Below, in pieces: positions 44,497 to 54,065 of a DNA stretch of 64,000 nt. Source of the stretch: Brevundimonas sp. LM2 (GTDB taxonomy: Bacteria; Pseudomonadota; Alphaproteobacteria; Caulobacterales; Caulobacteraceae). Where the stretch lies: contig NZ_CP019508.1 of assembly GCF_002002865.1 (NCBI RefSeq), positions 2,584,501-2,648,500 on the forward strand, written 5' to 3'. The notes beneath the pieces were generated by a model. The model worked only from the letters and a program-made list of their open reading frames with translations. It was not told where the DNA came from and made no database searches. Each line of letters starts with the position of its first letter. Position 1 is the first letter of the stretch. The position numbers were made by a program, and so were the translations under genes.

Positions 44497-45066
44497 ATGT
44501 CCGATCACCAACTTTCAACCGATGCGGATGTGGCCTCACCCGCATTCGTGGATAAGGACAACGTCGAGGGCGACCACGCCGCGTCCAGTATCCGGGCCGT
44601 CATGATCAACCGCCCGCGCCAGGAACTGTATGATTTCTGGCGGGACTTTTCCAACCTTCCGCGCTTCATGGAGAACGTGAAATCGGTCGAGATCCTGGAG
44701 TCGGGACGGACCCGCTGGCATATCGCCGGACCGGCCGGAAAGGATGTCGAGCTGGTCTCGGACATCACCGAGGACGTCCCCGGCGAAAAGATCGCCTGGA
44801 CCTCCAGCGAAGGGTCGGACATCGACCATGAGGGCTTCGTCGAGTTCAAGGACAATGCCTTCGGACGCGGCACCGAGGTGCGGGTCTTCGTCAGCTACGA
44901 CCCGCCCGCCGGCGCGATCGGCAAGGTGGTGGCCAAGGTCCTGCAGCGAGAGCCGCGCGTCCAGGCCCGCCGCGAACTGCGCCGCTTCAAACAGCTGATG
45001 GAAACGGGCGAGGTCTCGACCTCGAAGGCCCCCGACGCCGCGCCTCGCGGCGACCGCCACTTCTGA
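44497..45066 (+). CDS. SRPBCC/polyketide-cyclase family protein
   Basis: 189 residues from ATG 44497, with AGAGGAG upstream. The START-like fold is indicated by [20 protein letters not shown]. Families of this type bind small lipophilic molecules. A zinc-dependent alcohol dehydrogenase commonly follows, as here. The C-terminus ([19 protein letters not shown]) has a helix rich in arginine. Confidence 0.8.
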   Translation: MSDHQLSTDADVASPAFVDKDNVEGDHAASSIRAVMINRPRQELYDFWRDFSNLPRFMENVKSVEILESGRTRWHIAGPAGKDVELVSDITEDVPGEKIAWTSSEGSDIDHEGFVEFKDNAFGRGTEVRVFVSYDPPAGAIGKVVAKVLQREPRVQARRELRRFKQLMETGEVSTSKAPDAAPRGDRHF

Positions 45067-45112
45067 TCCGTCCCCCGATCCCCCTCCCCCTCTTCAATTC
45101 ACGAGATTATTC

Positions 45113-46288
45113 ATGCGCGCGCTGACCTGGCACGGAAAACACAACGTCAAGGTGGACACGGTCCCCGATCCCCAGATCGTCAATCCCCGGGACGCCATCA
45201 TCAAGATCACCGCCACCGCCATCTGCGGCTCGGACCTGCACCTGTACGACAGCTACATCCCCGGCATGTCCAACGGCGACGTCCTGGGCCATGAATTCAT
45301 GGGCGTGGTCGAGGAGGTCGGCAAGGAGAACACGACGCTGAAGGTCGGCGACCGCGTCGTCGTCCCCTTCGTCATCGCCTGCGGCAAATGCTTCTTCTGC
45401 GACCACAAGATGCCGGCCGCCTGCGACAACTCCAACCCGGCCGAAAAGGCCGACGCGTCGGAGATCGCCTACGGCTACGCCATGACCGGCGCCTTCGGCT
45501 ATTCCCACCTGACGGGCGGCTATGCCGGCGGCCAGGCGGAATACGCTCGCGTGCCCTATTCCGACTACGGCCCGATCAAGATTCCCGACGGGATCGAGGA
45601 CGAGCGGGTGCTGTTCCTGTCCGACATCTTCCCGACCGGCTGGCAGGCGGCCGAGAACTGCCAGATCCAGCCCGGCGACACCGTGGCCATCTGGGGCTGC
45701 GGCCCCGTCGGCCTGTTCGCCATCAAGAGCGCCATCTTGCAGGGCGCGGGCCGGGTCATCGCCATCGACCACCACCCCCGCCGTCTCGAACTGGCCAAGG
45801 CCAACGGCGCCGAGGTCCTCAACTATCATGAGGTCAAGATCCGCGAGGCCCTGACCGAGATGACCGCCGGCATCGGTCCCGACAGCTGCATCGACGCCGT
45901 CGGCATGGAAAGCCACGGCTTCTCGCCCGACAACGTGGTCGACGCGATCAAGACCACCGTCCGCCTCGGCACCGACCGCACCCACGTCCTGCGCGAGACC
46001 ATCATGGCGGTCCGCAAGGGAGGCACGGTCTCGGTGCCTGGCGTCTACGGCGGCTTCGCCGACAAGTTCCCGGTCGGGGCCTTCATGGAGAAGGGCCTGA
46101 CCCTGAAGACCGGCCAGACCCACGTGCAGAACTACCTGCCCGACCTGCTGCAGCTGATCCTCGACGGCAAGATCGACACCACCGACATGATCTCGCACCG
46201 CCTGCCGCTGGAACAGGCCGCCGAGGGCTACAAGAACTTCAAGGACAACCAGAACGAATGGACCAAGGTCGTTCTGCTGCCCCACTGA
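45113..46288 (+). CDS. Zinc-dependent alcohol dehydrogenase (FDH-like)
   Basis: 391 residues. The catalytic zinc residues are in [12 protein letters not shown] and [13 protein letters not shown]; the structural zinc loop has four cysteines ([15 protein letters not shown]). The NAD-binding motif is [14 protein letters not shown]. It belongs to the glutathione-independent formaldehyde dehydrogenase-like group; the substrate is unknown. It is probably co-transcribed with the SRPBCC gene from the stress promoter. Confidence 0.9.
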   Translation: MRALTWHGKHNVKVDTVPDPQIVNPRDAIIKITATAICGSDLHLYDSYIPGMSNGDVLGHEFMGVVEEVGKENTTLKVGDRVVVPFVIACGKCFFCDHKMPAACDNSNPAEKADASEIAYGYAMTGAFGYSHLTGGYAGGQAEYARVPYSDYGPIKIPDGIEDERVLFLSDIFPTGWQAAENCQIQPGDTVAIWGCGPVGLFAIKSAILQGAGRVIAIDHHPRRLELAKANGAEVLNYHEVKIREALTEMTAGIGPDSCIDAVGMESHGFSPDNVVDAIKTTVRLGTDRTHVLRETIMAVRKGGTVSVPGVYGGFADKFPVGAFMEKGLTLKTGQTHVQNYLPDLLQLILDGKIDTTDMISHRLPLEQAAEGYKNFKDNQNEWTKVVLLPH

Positions 46289-46316
46289 CGGCGGGCCCCG
46301 GCCCCCGTCCTTTCGA

Positions 46317-46355
46317 CCGATGCCGGCGTCATGTGAATGACGCCGGCATCGGCAT
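46317..46355 (+). terminator. Terminator-like hairpin after the alcohol dehydrogenase gene
   Basis: CCGATGCCGGCGTCAT (46317-46332) pairs perfectly with 46337-46352, a 16-pair stem with the tetraloop GTGA. TTT follows shortly after (46356-46358). Strong, and it could work in both directions. Confidence 0.7.
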
Positions 46356-46472
46356 GTTTGCGCCCTGCCCGAACCTGCGCGGTCCCGATGCCTCGACCGA
46401 GGGCACGGAGCTCACGCCGCTCAGGGGTCGCATCGGGCGAGACCCACGGAGGACCCAGCCGGACGGGCCGGG

Positions 46473-46889
46473 TCAGCCTCCGGCGGCGTTCTTCAAGGCC
46501 GGAGCGGCGGCGATGATGGCCTGGCTGCGGTTGTTGACCTCCAGCTTGCGCAAGATGGCCGAGACATGCTGTTTCACCGTGCCTTCGGTCAGGTTCATCT
46601 CGCCCGCGATCTGCTTGTTCAGCTTTCCGTCGACCAGGGCTCGCATGACCCGGAGCTGGGCCGCCGACAGACTGGCGATGCGGCGGTGGAAATCGACCGC
46701 CACAGGGTCAGAGGGGGCGTTTTCCGGGAACAGCGATTCCCCCCTTAGAATGCCGCCGACGGCATTGACCAGGGTTTCGACCGGCTGCGCCTTGGACAGG
46801 TAGGCGTTCACGCCGAAGGCTCTGGCCATCGAGACGGAATGCGCGTCCGAGCGCGCCGAGACGATCGCGACGGCGCTGTCGGGGACCGC
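46473..46889 (-). pseudogene. LuxR-type response regulator, 3' remnant
   Basis: In one frame the last 138 codons of a NarL/FixJ-type regulator remain: the second half of the receiver (VAIVSARSDAHSVSMARAFG, KAQPVETLV with the conserved lysine) and the LuxR helix-turn-helix (AAQLRVMRALVDGKLNKQIA, then VKQHVSAILRKLEV). The phosphoacceptor half is missing. The upstream sequence switches, in another frame, to an AraC-type regulator near 46885-46900. A short protein of 118 residues starting at 46829 could still be made and would keep the DNA-binding part. Confidence 0.75.
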
Positions 46890-47142
46890 GACAGACGGTC
46901 TGCGCCGATCCCGAGACCCGCGTCAGACGAAGTGCTCCGCGCGTGACCTGCTGAAGCCGGCCCGCGAAGGCCATGCCTTCGATCGCCGACGGGGCCAGTC
47001 GGACGAAGTGGGCGCTGATCGCTTCGGACCAGGTTTCAGGCGTGTCGCAGTCGATCCGCCGATCCGCTTCCAGCCAGGTTAGCGTCTGTCCGCTGAAGCC
47101 CGGCAGCCATCGATCGGAAGCGAGGGGGTGAGCGGACGACAT
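46890..47142 (-). pseudogene. AraC-family regulator, 5' remnant
   Basis: From ATG 47142 the frame reads SGQTLTWLEADRRIDCDTPE then FAGRLQQVTRGALRLTRVSG, typical of the N-terminal ligand-binding domain of AraC-type regulators. After about 85 residues it runs into the response-regulator remnant in the wrong frame, and it ends without a helix-turn-helix. It was cut by a deletion that joined it to the neighbouring gene. Confidence 0.65.
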
Positions 47143-47393
47143 GACACCGTCCTCTAACGTGTCCAAAGCCCTTTTCAAGCAACGTCGCTACATGGTTGAA
47201 CCCGAAGCCGGGACGCGGCGCGACGACGATGACGCCCGTCAGGCGTGCGCTCACTGATCGAGCGGATGGATCTTATCCCAATCAAGGTCGGGGTAAGATC
47301 GCGTTGGGCATCCACGCTTTGGTATCGGTGCGTCCAACAGCTGATCCGTTCGGCCGATTTCAGCCTGGAATGGCCGGCGATCAGATCACGTGA

Positions 47394-47580
47394 GTGAAAC
47401 CCGAATCGCTATCGGTGAAACCCGACCCCGCTGTGTTGGGCTTCACCAAGCCTGATTCACTCTAGCAGCCACTTGCCTGAAAACGCTGTGCATCTTGAAG
47501 CCGCGTTTCTCCGTGAATCATGAAGCATGTCGCTGGCCCTGATTCACCCATTTGAGAATTTCACTGTCGTTGATTCAGTT
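47394..47580. other. GANTC-rich, repeat-bearing non-coding stretch
   Basis: Five GANTC sites (the CcrM methylation target) occur within 174 bases: 47403, 47454, 47515, 47541, 47572. GTGAAACCCGA is repeated at 47394-47404 and 47415-47425, and the second copy can pair with TTGGGCTTCACC downstream. No gene is supported between 47143 and about 47760, and the base composition looks less GC-rich than the surroundings. Confidence 0.5.
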
Positions 47581-47761
47581 GCAACGCTTTCGAACCAGGT
47601 CGGGATTGCGCCAAAACCGGACTCTACCCCCGCGCCGGAAAGCGGCCATTGCGTGCCGGGAAGCATGCATCGCAAAAGATGCGGCGGCATCGCGCTGACC
47701 CTCTCTTCTGTTTCCCGGGCAGGCCGTTTGGTCGAGCTTTCGCTGCAGACTCTCCAAGGAT

Positions 47762-48002
47762 GCAGCATGGCACTGGTCAAGACGACGGTGCTCGCAGCAA
47801 AGGCCTGGGGTTCTTCGGCACCGAACAGAGCACGCCACTCGAAGATTGACCAGGGGTGATAGAAGACCCAATCGGGGCCTAACCGCCAGCCAGCCCCCAG
47901 GATGCTAGCCCATTGAAAGGTCCAGCCGATGTATTGCGTCGCGGCCTGTAGCCCGGCGAGAACGCCCAGACTGCCGGCCGCAAGCTTTAAACCCAAGCTC
48001 AC
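47762..48002 (-). pseudogene. TraG/VirD4-like coupling protein, N-terminal remnant
   Basis: From GTG 48002 about 80 codons remain: KLAAGSLGVLAGLQAATQYI, FQWASILGAGWRLGPDWVFY, HPWSIFEWRALFGAEEPQAF. This resembles the membrane-anchor region of conjugative TraG/VirD4 coupling ATPases. The resemblance stops near 47762, and none of the ATPase domain is present. It points to a former integrative conjugative element. The spans 47581-47761 and 48003-48202 hold nothing I can name; a GTTGCA-N9-TGCAAC inverted repeat lies near 48100-48122. Confidence 0.55.
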
Positions 48003-48202
48003 AACACGCGTCCGTCAGTGACCGGCTTTCGCCAAATCGCCCACACCCCGGACGGGGTGCGAACCGCTCTTTCAACTTGGACGCGATGGCCATTTTTGGG
48101 CAGTTGCATCAGAGTTTTGCAACATTCTAGATCAGGAGCTGATGTGCCCTCGCCGCTTTCGCCTAGGCGATGTTCTCCAAACGTTGCGCTGAAGCGTGAG
48201 GC

Positions 48203-50596
48203 CTAAAACCGTCTTGCCAGTGAGATCGAAAGGCCCCGAGGCCGTTGGGGCGTGATGACGGTCTCGCGACCGACCAGAAAAGGGTTGCCGTACCCAAAAG
48301 TATCGCCGTCTGATCCAAGGAGGTTGTCGATCCTGACGGTGCCTGTCCAGGAGCCAAGCACAAGATAGCCCGCCAGTTCGGAGGTGACATAGTCGCCCAT
48401 CTGCGTAATCGTCGTTTGCGTGAGCCGTTGGTTGGAGGGGCCGACATAGCCAACGGTTCCGCTGAGCCATCCAGGAAGGCCGAACAGTAGACCGTCTCGT
48501 CGGGCGGTCACCGCGCCAAGGATTCTCGGCACCCCGGGAAGATCGCTGCCGTTTCCTAATGGATAGCTCTCGTCCTCTTCCGTCAGCCGCGGATCGTTCG
48601 CCGTGAGGTTGACATCGATGCGCCAGGGACCATCGCGCCACACGCCCTCCACCTCGATTCCGCGCGTGTCGGCCGACCCGATGTTCGCCGTAAAGGGCAG
48701 ACCGTCACGCGATATCCGGTCCGACTGCACGGATCGCCAGTCGACCCGGTATGCGGCGGCCCGCAGGCTCATTCGCTCATCTGCGGTCCGCCAGCGCAGC
48801 CCGATCTCGTGGCTCAGGAGGTCATCGGGCCGGAAGGTCCGATAGGGTTGAGCGCCACCGGGAACGCCATAGACGCCGTCCAGCACGGACCCGCCGTTGA
48901 AGCCGCCCTTTCGATAACCCAGGCTGGTCTGGGCATAGACGAGGACGTCGTCGCGATAGGCGTATTCGATCACCGCCTTGGTCGAAAAATCGTCATCATC
49001 CAACTGGCCCTGAAATTCGTCGGACAGCTGGCCAGACCGACGCGCCTCCGTGGCGGATTCGGTGACGGCTCTAAAGTATCGGCCACCGATGGTGATTTTC
49101 AGGTCGTCGCGAGCCCAGGCGAGCTCGCCAAATATCGCCGCCTCGTTCGTGTCGTCATCCTTGATTGTTACAAAGAGGGGGGCCCCCGCCTCCAGAGTCC
49201 CGATCCGGCTCGTCCGCGCGTGGCTATAGTGCGAGAAGGTCAGACCGGCCAGCCAAGTGAAAGGTGGTTGCGAGGGCGAGATGATCGAGCCTTCCAGCGC
49301 GAAGGCTCGAATATCGTCCGCCTCATCATAGGCCAGCGGAGCGCCTTGGCCGCCCAATTCCAATGAGGCGCGGGTAGCGTCATATCGGCGATCCAGATCA
49401 TGACCCTGGTAGACACCACTTAACTTCACAACGCCCCACTCGTAGGTCCCGACTCCTGTCAAAGACACGCCGTTGAAATCGTTGTTGCTGGGCTCTCGTA
49501 TCGCAAGCGACCTTTCGTAGGCAGGCAGGGACTCGAAAGCGTACTGGCTGTCGTCGATATGCAGGACTTGGAAAACGCTCGCGAGCCGGGCGTCCCAGAC
49601 ATCGTTGATGCGCCACAGCACCGAGGCCCGGACGCCGTTCCTGACAGTGCCCCCCGTGTTTGCCAAGCCAAGTCCCGGATCGTCGACGGCCCCTTCGATG
49701 ACCTCCTCGTAAAGAACGGCCCGAAGCGCCAGCCGGTCTCGAACCAGAGGGGTGTTGAAGACGAGGTCGATCGAGTGTCCCGGCGCGGCATCATTCGCGA
49801 CCGTCGTGCCGGCCGCGATCTCCGCCTGATAGTCGTCAAGCACCGGAGGACGGCTGATCAACTTCAGCACCCCTCCGAGGGTGCCCGCGCCGTAAAGCGT
49901 GGACTGTGGTCCGCGCAGAAGCTCGACCCGCTCCAGGTCGACCAGCCGCAGATCAGGATCCGGCGCATCGTAGGTCAGGCGGGTCTCGTCGAGATAGAGC
50001 CCCACCATCGCCTGGGTCTGACCCGTCAGCGGACTGTCCGCCAGGCCTCGGACGAACAGCTTGTTACGGCCCGAGCCCAGGTTTGTGACGGTCAGTCCGG
50101 CCAGGCGCGTCGCCAGGGCGGCGGTGTCTCGCCTGGCCGAGGCGTCGAAGGCCGCGCCCTCAATCGCGGAGAGCGAATAGGGCGCGTCGGCCAGGCTCTG
50201 CTCACGCCGCGTGGCCGTGACGACGATGTCGTCCAGACGGTTGATTTCCAAGGGCGGCGGCGGGTCCAGGCGTCGGGGCGCGGGCGGCGCGCTTCGTCGC
50301 GTGATCAGATAGGTGCGCCGATCGATGCGGCGAAAGCCACATGGACTGTCGGCCAGTATAAGTCGCAAGGCGGTTTCGACATCGTATGTTCCGACCACGG
50401 CCCGGGACCGACCACAGCCGGCGGCCTCGGTCGCGCCGATCGACACCCCCATCTGCGCGCCGAGCCGAAGGACCGCCGCGGTAGTGGGCTGCGCCGGAAT
50501 GGACACGTACCGCGCGGCCTGAGCCGAGGCGCTGGTGGCCCCCACCAGCCAGGCCAGGAAAGCCAACAAGTGGCGATGACGGTATGGCCGTGCCAT
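48203..50596 (-). CDS. FecA-like TonB-dependent receptor with STN signalling domain
   Basis: 797 residues. A signal peptide leads into an STN (secretin/TonB short N-terminal) domain at about 35-100 (TYDVETALRLILADSPCGF), a TonB box and plug (DDIVVTATRREQSLADAP) and a beta-barrel ending in the aromatic ISLARRF. The STN domain transmits ligand binding to the anti-sigma factor encoded next to it. It is the third gene of the fecI-fecR-fecA order. The ligand is likely an iron chelate, by analogy. Confidence 0.88.
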   Translation of the reverse strand: MARPYRHRHLLAFLAWLVGATSASAQAARYVSIPAQPTTAAVLRLGAQMGVSIGATEAAGCGRSRAVVGTYDVETALRLILADSPCGFRRIDRRTYLITRRSAPPAPRRLDPPPPLEINRLDDIVVTATRREQSLADAPYSLSAIEGAAFDASARRDTAALATRLAGLTVTNLGSGRNKLFVRGLADSPLTGQTQAMVGLYLDETRLTYDAPDPDLRLVDLERVELLRGPQSTLYGAGTLGGVLKLISRPPVLDDYQAEIAAGTTVANDAAPGHSIDLVFNTPLVRDRLALRAVLYEEVIEGAVDDPGLGLANTGGTVRNGVRASVLWRINDVWDARLASVFQVLHIDDSQYAFESLPAYERSLAIREPSNNDFNGVSLTGVGTYEWGVVKLSGVYQGHDLDRRYDATRASLELGGQGAPLAYDEADDIRAFALEGSIISPSQPPFTWLAGLTFSHYSHARTSRIGTLEAGAPLFVTIKDDDTNEAAIFGELAWARDDLKITIGGRYFRAVTESATEARRSGQLSDEFQGQLDDDDFSTKAVIEYAYRDDVLVYAQTSLGYRKGGFNGGSVLDGVYGVPGGAQPYRTFRPDDLLSHEIGLRWRTADERMSLRAAAYRVDWRSVQSDRISRDGLPFTANIGSADTRGIEVEGVWRDGPWRIDVNLTANDPRLTEEDESYPLGNGSDLPGVPRILGAVTARRDGLLFGLPGWLSGTVGYVGPSNQRLTQTTITQMGDYVTSELAGYLVLGSWTGTVRIDNLLGSDGDTFGYGNPFLVGRETVITPQRPRGLSISLARRF

Positions 50597-50604
50597 TCTC
50601 GGCG

Positions 50605-51576
50605 TCAGCGCGGGCGCAGTTCGATGACGCCCTCGCGCCGCGCGACCACGATCGGCAGAAAGGCTTCCAGGCGGCGCAAGGTCTCGTCCTGGCCGTCCAG
50701 GGCCAGGACCCCGCTGAAGCGAAGCGCGCCCGCGCCGCCAATCGCGCGGATCGGTGTCGGATAGGCGCGATTGAGATCGTCGACCACCTCTGACAACGGC
50801 CGGTCGTCGTAAACCAGTTGGCCGGCGCGCCAGCCGGGCGGCTCGGTCGACCCGGGTGCCACTGTTAGCGCGTCCGTAGCATCTGGCCGAGTAACCGATT
50901 GGCCGGCAGCTAGACGGACGTTGTGCGTCGCGTCGGCCAGATCGGACACGCGGACAAGGCCGCGAGCAACATTCACGCGGGTGCTGTCGGCGTCGCGGCG
51001 GACGTCGAATGCGGTGCCGAGCACCTCGATCCGACTTTCGCCGACTGTAATTCGGAAGGGACGGTCGACGTCATGTGTGATATCAAAGGCAGCTTCTGCA
51101 TGTCCCATCTCTACCCGCCGTTCAGCGCCCGACAGACGGATGGACAGAGTGGAGTCGCCATTCATTACAATCACCGAGCCGTCGGCCAGGTTAACGGTCT
51201 TCTGTTCTCCCGGCGCTGTCACATAGGTCACGGGCCTGGACGAGAGGATCGGGCCTATCAAGAGGGCGCAGGCCAAAGCCGCGACCGCCAAGCCGCCGAC
51301 GCCCCAAGGCCAACGCCGGACTAAGGACCGGCGATCTGTGGCGACAAGGCGTGGCGCGGCGCGGGTCAGGGCGGCGTCCAGGGCGGCGCGATCCTGATCG
51401 AGAGCGGCCCACAGGCCCTGGGCCCGTTCAAAGGCAGGGCGATGATCGGGCGACACCTTCAGCCAAGCCTCCAGCGCCTCATAGTCGACATCGGTGACGT
51501 CATCACCGCCCAGCCTGACGACCCAGGCCGAAGCCTGGTCGATGAGCGACTGGGAAGGAGTGCCGGACAGGGTCAT
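50605..51576 (-). CDS. FecR-family anti-sigma/regulator
   Basis: 323 residues from ATG 51576. An N-terminal cytoplasmic region (ASAWVVRLGGDDVTDVDYEA, then LEAWLKVSPDHRPAFERAQG) binds the sigma factor, a membrane segment lies at about 115-135, and the periplasmic FecR domain contains YVTAPGEQKTVNLADGSVIV. It senses the STN domain of the receptor. The frame opens to 51642; the chosen start precedes the family's N-terminal motif directly. Confidence 0.85.
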   Translation of the reverse strand: MTLSGTPSQSLIDQASAWVVRLGGDDVTDVDYEALEAWLKVSPDHRPAFERAQGLWAALDQDRAALDAALTRAAPRLVATDRRSLVRRWPWGVGGLAVAALACALLIGPILSSRPVTYVTAPGEQKTVNLADGSVIVMNGDSTLSIRLSGAERRVEMGHAEAAFDITHDVDRPFRITVGESRIEVLGTAFDVRRDADSTRVNVARGLVRVSDLADATHNVRLAAGQSVTRPDATDALTVAPGSTEPPGWRAGQLVYDDRPLSEVVDDLNRAYPTPIRAIGGAGALRFSGVLALDGQDETLRRLEAFLPIVVARREGVIELRPR

Positions 51577-51667
51577 GGGGTTTCGATCCGGCGCACGAAA
51601 CGCCGTCCAGATGAGGAGACGCCGCCGAGGCGGGCCGTCCACAAGTAAAAATGGCGAAATCTCGTCC

Positions 51668-52291
51668 TCATGGCCAGCCCACCTCGACCAGCAGCCTGGC
51701 CAGCACTGCGCTCAGATACTTCTCGACCGAACTGGTAGACACGCCCAGGCGGGCGGCGATCTGACCATGGGTCAGGCCGTCCAGGCGATGCAGTCGAAAG
51801 GCCTGCCGAGCCTTTGGAGGGACGCCTTCCAGGGCGCGGGCCACCTGGTCGAGCTTGAGCCGCGCCCATGCGGCCTCTTCAGGCGAGGGTTGGTCGGCGA
51901 TCGAGACGCCGTCCAGCGAGGCGCCGGACGTTTCCGTCCAGGCCTGGTCCCGCGCCGTCATCCGCTTGCCCTGCCGGACCGCGTCCAAGACCAAGTTGCC
52001 TCCGATGCGATAGAGGAAGGCGATCGGGTTCTGGACCTCGGCGGCGTTGGCGTCGGACAGGGCGTGGAGCCGGACATAGATGTCCTGAACGATGTCTTCG
52101 GCTCGGTCCTGCGAGCCGGTCCGGGCGGCGAATGAACGGACGAGGGCCGGGCGGCGTTCCAGATAGATCGCGAGTAGCTCATCTTTCGCGCTCGCCGCCA
52201 CGTCGTGAAGGTCCCCGGTTGAACGGGCGCCGATCCGACGCCGCGCGGCCTTGTCCGCCGCGGACGTACAAGGAGCAAGAACTTGTTCCAC
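51668..52291 (-). CDS. FecI-like ECF RNA polymerase sigma factor
   Basis: 207 residues, probably from GTG 52291. Region 2 (GSQDRAEDIVQDIYVRLHAL and NPIAFLYRIGGNLVLDAVR) and region 4 (VPPKARQAFRLHRLDGLTHG, then VEKYLSAVLARLL) are standard for FecI-type sigma factors. It would direct transcription of the receptor when FecR releases it. The 100 bases between this and the divergent DUF3313 gene should contain its own promoter. Confidence 0.87.
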   Translation of the reverse strand: MEQVLAPCTSAADKAARRRIGARSTGDLHDVAASAKDELLAIYLERRPALVRSFAARTGSQDRAEDIVQDIYVRLHALSDANAAEVQNPIAFLYRIGGNLVLDAVRQGKRMTARDQAWTETSGASLDGVSIADQPSPEEAAWARLKLDQVARALEGVPPKARQAFRLHRLDGLTHGQIAARLGVSTSSVEKYLSAVLARLLVEVGWP

Positions 52292-52391
52292 CGCCTGCAG
52301 AAAAAAATCGAGGATCGATTGGGAGGTACTGCCGTCGGCGGCGTCGTTGTCCGAGCGCCAATCTCGGCGCGGTCAGGTCGAGGCCTCAGCG

Positions 52392-53240
52392 ATGCACAAC
52401 CCTTCCCAAGTCCGCGCTCATGGCGCTCTTCGCCCCGGGCAAGCCGGACGATCGTTGACGATCGCCTCAATCTTGGCAGCGTCCGCGCTCGGAGCCTGCC
52501 AAACCACGCCCGCAGCCAACTCGGGCTATTTGAGCAGCTATGACGGCATGGCCCGGGCGGGTCGCAACCCTGTCGTCGCTTTGCAAAGACGACGCGACGA
52601 CGCGGCCTCGGACGCGGTGCGGGCTGTCTATATCGAACCCGCGGCCTTCGCGCCACAAGTCGGCGACCGGCTGTCCGAAAACGAGCGCGCCATGGTCCAG
52701 ACCGAGGTGGATCGCCAAATCTGCTTCGAGGTCAGCGAACGTTTCACTGTCACGCCCGAGCCTTCCCAGGACGCCGCGACGATCCGAACCGCAATCGTAC
52801 GCCTTCAGCCGACCGGCCGGATCGGCTCGCTGATGAGCGCAGCGGCGGGTTACTTCGTCCCCGTCGTAAGCCTGCGCCCGCCGACCAGCACCGGTGGCCT
52901 GGCGGTCGAATCGGAACTGCTGGAGGCCGGCACCGGTCGTCAGATCGCCGCCATCGCCTGGGCGCGGAATGCCCAGTACGTCGGTCGTGACTCGGCTTCG
53001 CTGTCCCGTGTCGGCGACGCGCTTCAAATGGCCGAACCAATGGGCGATGCGGTCGGCGACGCCTTCTCAAGCGAGGCGCGCAAGGTCAACGACATCCCCA
53101 ATCCCGACCCCTGCGCCGTATTCGGACCGCGTCGCAACCTCGGACGAACCGCGGCCGGTTTCATTTTTGGCCAGGCGACCAACCTCTATGCGCCGGAAGC
53201 CTCCGGCGAGGGTGCGCGCCGGCGCGCACCCCAACCCTGA
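52392..53240 (+). CDS. DUF3313 lipoprotein
   Basis: 282 residues from ATG 52392 with GAGG seven bases upstream; the frame opens upstream to 52251. The lipobox ASALGAC is near residue 36. The core (GYLSSYDGMARAGRNPVVAL, then ERFTVTPEPSQDAATIRTAI) is DUF3313. The function is unknown. It is divergent from fecI, so it could be in the FecI regulon. Confidence 0.78.
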   Translation: MHNPSQVRAHGALRPGQAGRSLTIASILAASALGACQTTPAANSGYLSSYDGMARAGRNPVVALQRRRDDAASDAVRAVYIEPAAFAPQVGDRLSENERAMVQTEVDRQICFEVSERFTVTPEPSQDAATIRTAIVRLQPTGRIGSLMSAAAGYFVPVVSLRPPTSTGGLAVESELLEAGTGRQIAAIAWARNAQYVGRDSASLSRVGDALQMAEPMGDAVGDAFSSEARKVNDIPNPDPCAVFGPRRNLGRTAAGFIFGQATNLYAPEASGEGARRRAPQP

Positions 53241-53288
53241 GCCGAGCGCCTCAGCCCCTCCTTCCATCTTCAAGACCTACGGGACCGC

Positions 53289-53972
53289 ATGCATCTGGAT
53301 CTAAAATCGACGACTGCCCGACAACAGGCCGCGGACCCGCGCCCCGTAGGGGTTTCCAGCCGTGCGGCGCTCAGCGCCCTCCAACATCGTCGTCGTCGTT
53401 CGGTGGCCGTGGGGCTTTCGGTTTTGCTGGGCCTGGCCCTGTTCACGGGGTCGCATTGGGGTGAAGGCAGCTGGCCGCGTCTCCCCATCGAAACGATCGG
53501 CTTGGTGCTGATCGTAATCGCAATCGTAGGGAGGGGCTGGTGTTCTCTTTACATCGGTGGTCGCAAGGCGACCGAACTCGTCACCACCGGGCCGTATTCC
53601 ATCTCCCGCAACCCGCTATACGGCTTCAGTTTCATGGGATCGCTCGGCGTCGGCCTGCAATCGGGCAGCCTTTTGCTCGGCCTGGTTTTCCTGTTGGCGG
53701 CGATGGCGATCTTCCTTCCTCTCATCGCCCGTGAGGAGAGTTTCCTGGACTACGCCATGCCGCGCCGGTTCGACGCCTACCGACGGGCGACGCCCCTGCT
53801 ATGGCCTCGCCCGTCGCTGTGGCGAACTCCGGAGGAGCTTACGGTCCGCCCGTCCCTGTTCCTCAGGACCCTTTCGGACGGCCTGCCTTTTATCCTGGCT
53901 TGGCCGCTGTTCGGGGGCATCGACGCGTTGCAAAGCGGCGGCTTGCTACCGGTGCTGCTGCGGTGGCCCTGA
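53289..53972 (+). CDS. Isoprenylcysteine carboxyl methyltransferase-family membrane protein
   Basis: 227 residues with about five membrane segments. The C-terminal region LVTTGPYSISRNPLYGFSFM and REESFLDYAMPRRFDAYRR matches the SAM-binding core of the ICMT/PEMT family. Such proteins methylate lipids or small hydrophobic substrates in the membrane. The gene follows the DUF3313 lipoprotein by 48 bases on the same strand, suggesting a small operon. Confidence 0.8.
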   Translation: MHLDLKSTTARQQAADPRPVGVSSRAALSALQHRRRRSVAVGLSVLLGLALFTGSHWGEGSWPRLPIETIGLVLIVIAIVGRGWCSLYIGGRKATELVTTGPYSISRNPLYGFSFMGSLGVGLQSGSLLLGLVFLLAAMAIFLPLIAREESFLDYAMPRRFDAYRRATPLLWPRPSLWRTPEELTVRPSLFLRTLSDGLPFILAWPLFGGIDALQSGGLLPVLLRWP

Positions 53973-54065
53973 TCCCTCGTGGCGAAGACATGCGCTTTCG
54001 TGTCCTCGGTTGCCCGGTGTCCATGGTCAAGTCGCGTTTATATTTTCGATCAAGAGCAGGTCCAA

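Noticed and set aside
48095..48130. GTTGCA/TGCAAC inverted repeat resembling an IS6-type end
   Set aside because: The bases beyond the core do not fit and no transposase is nearby.
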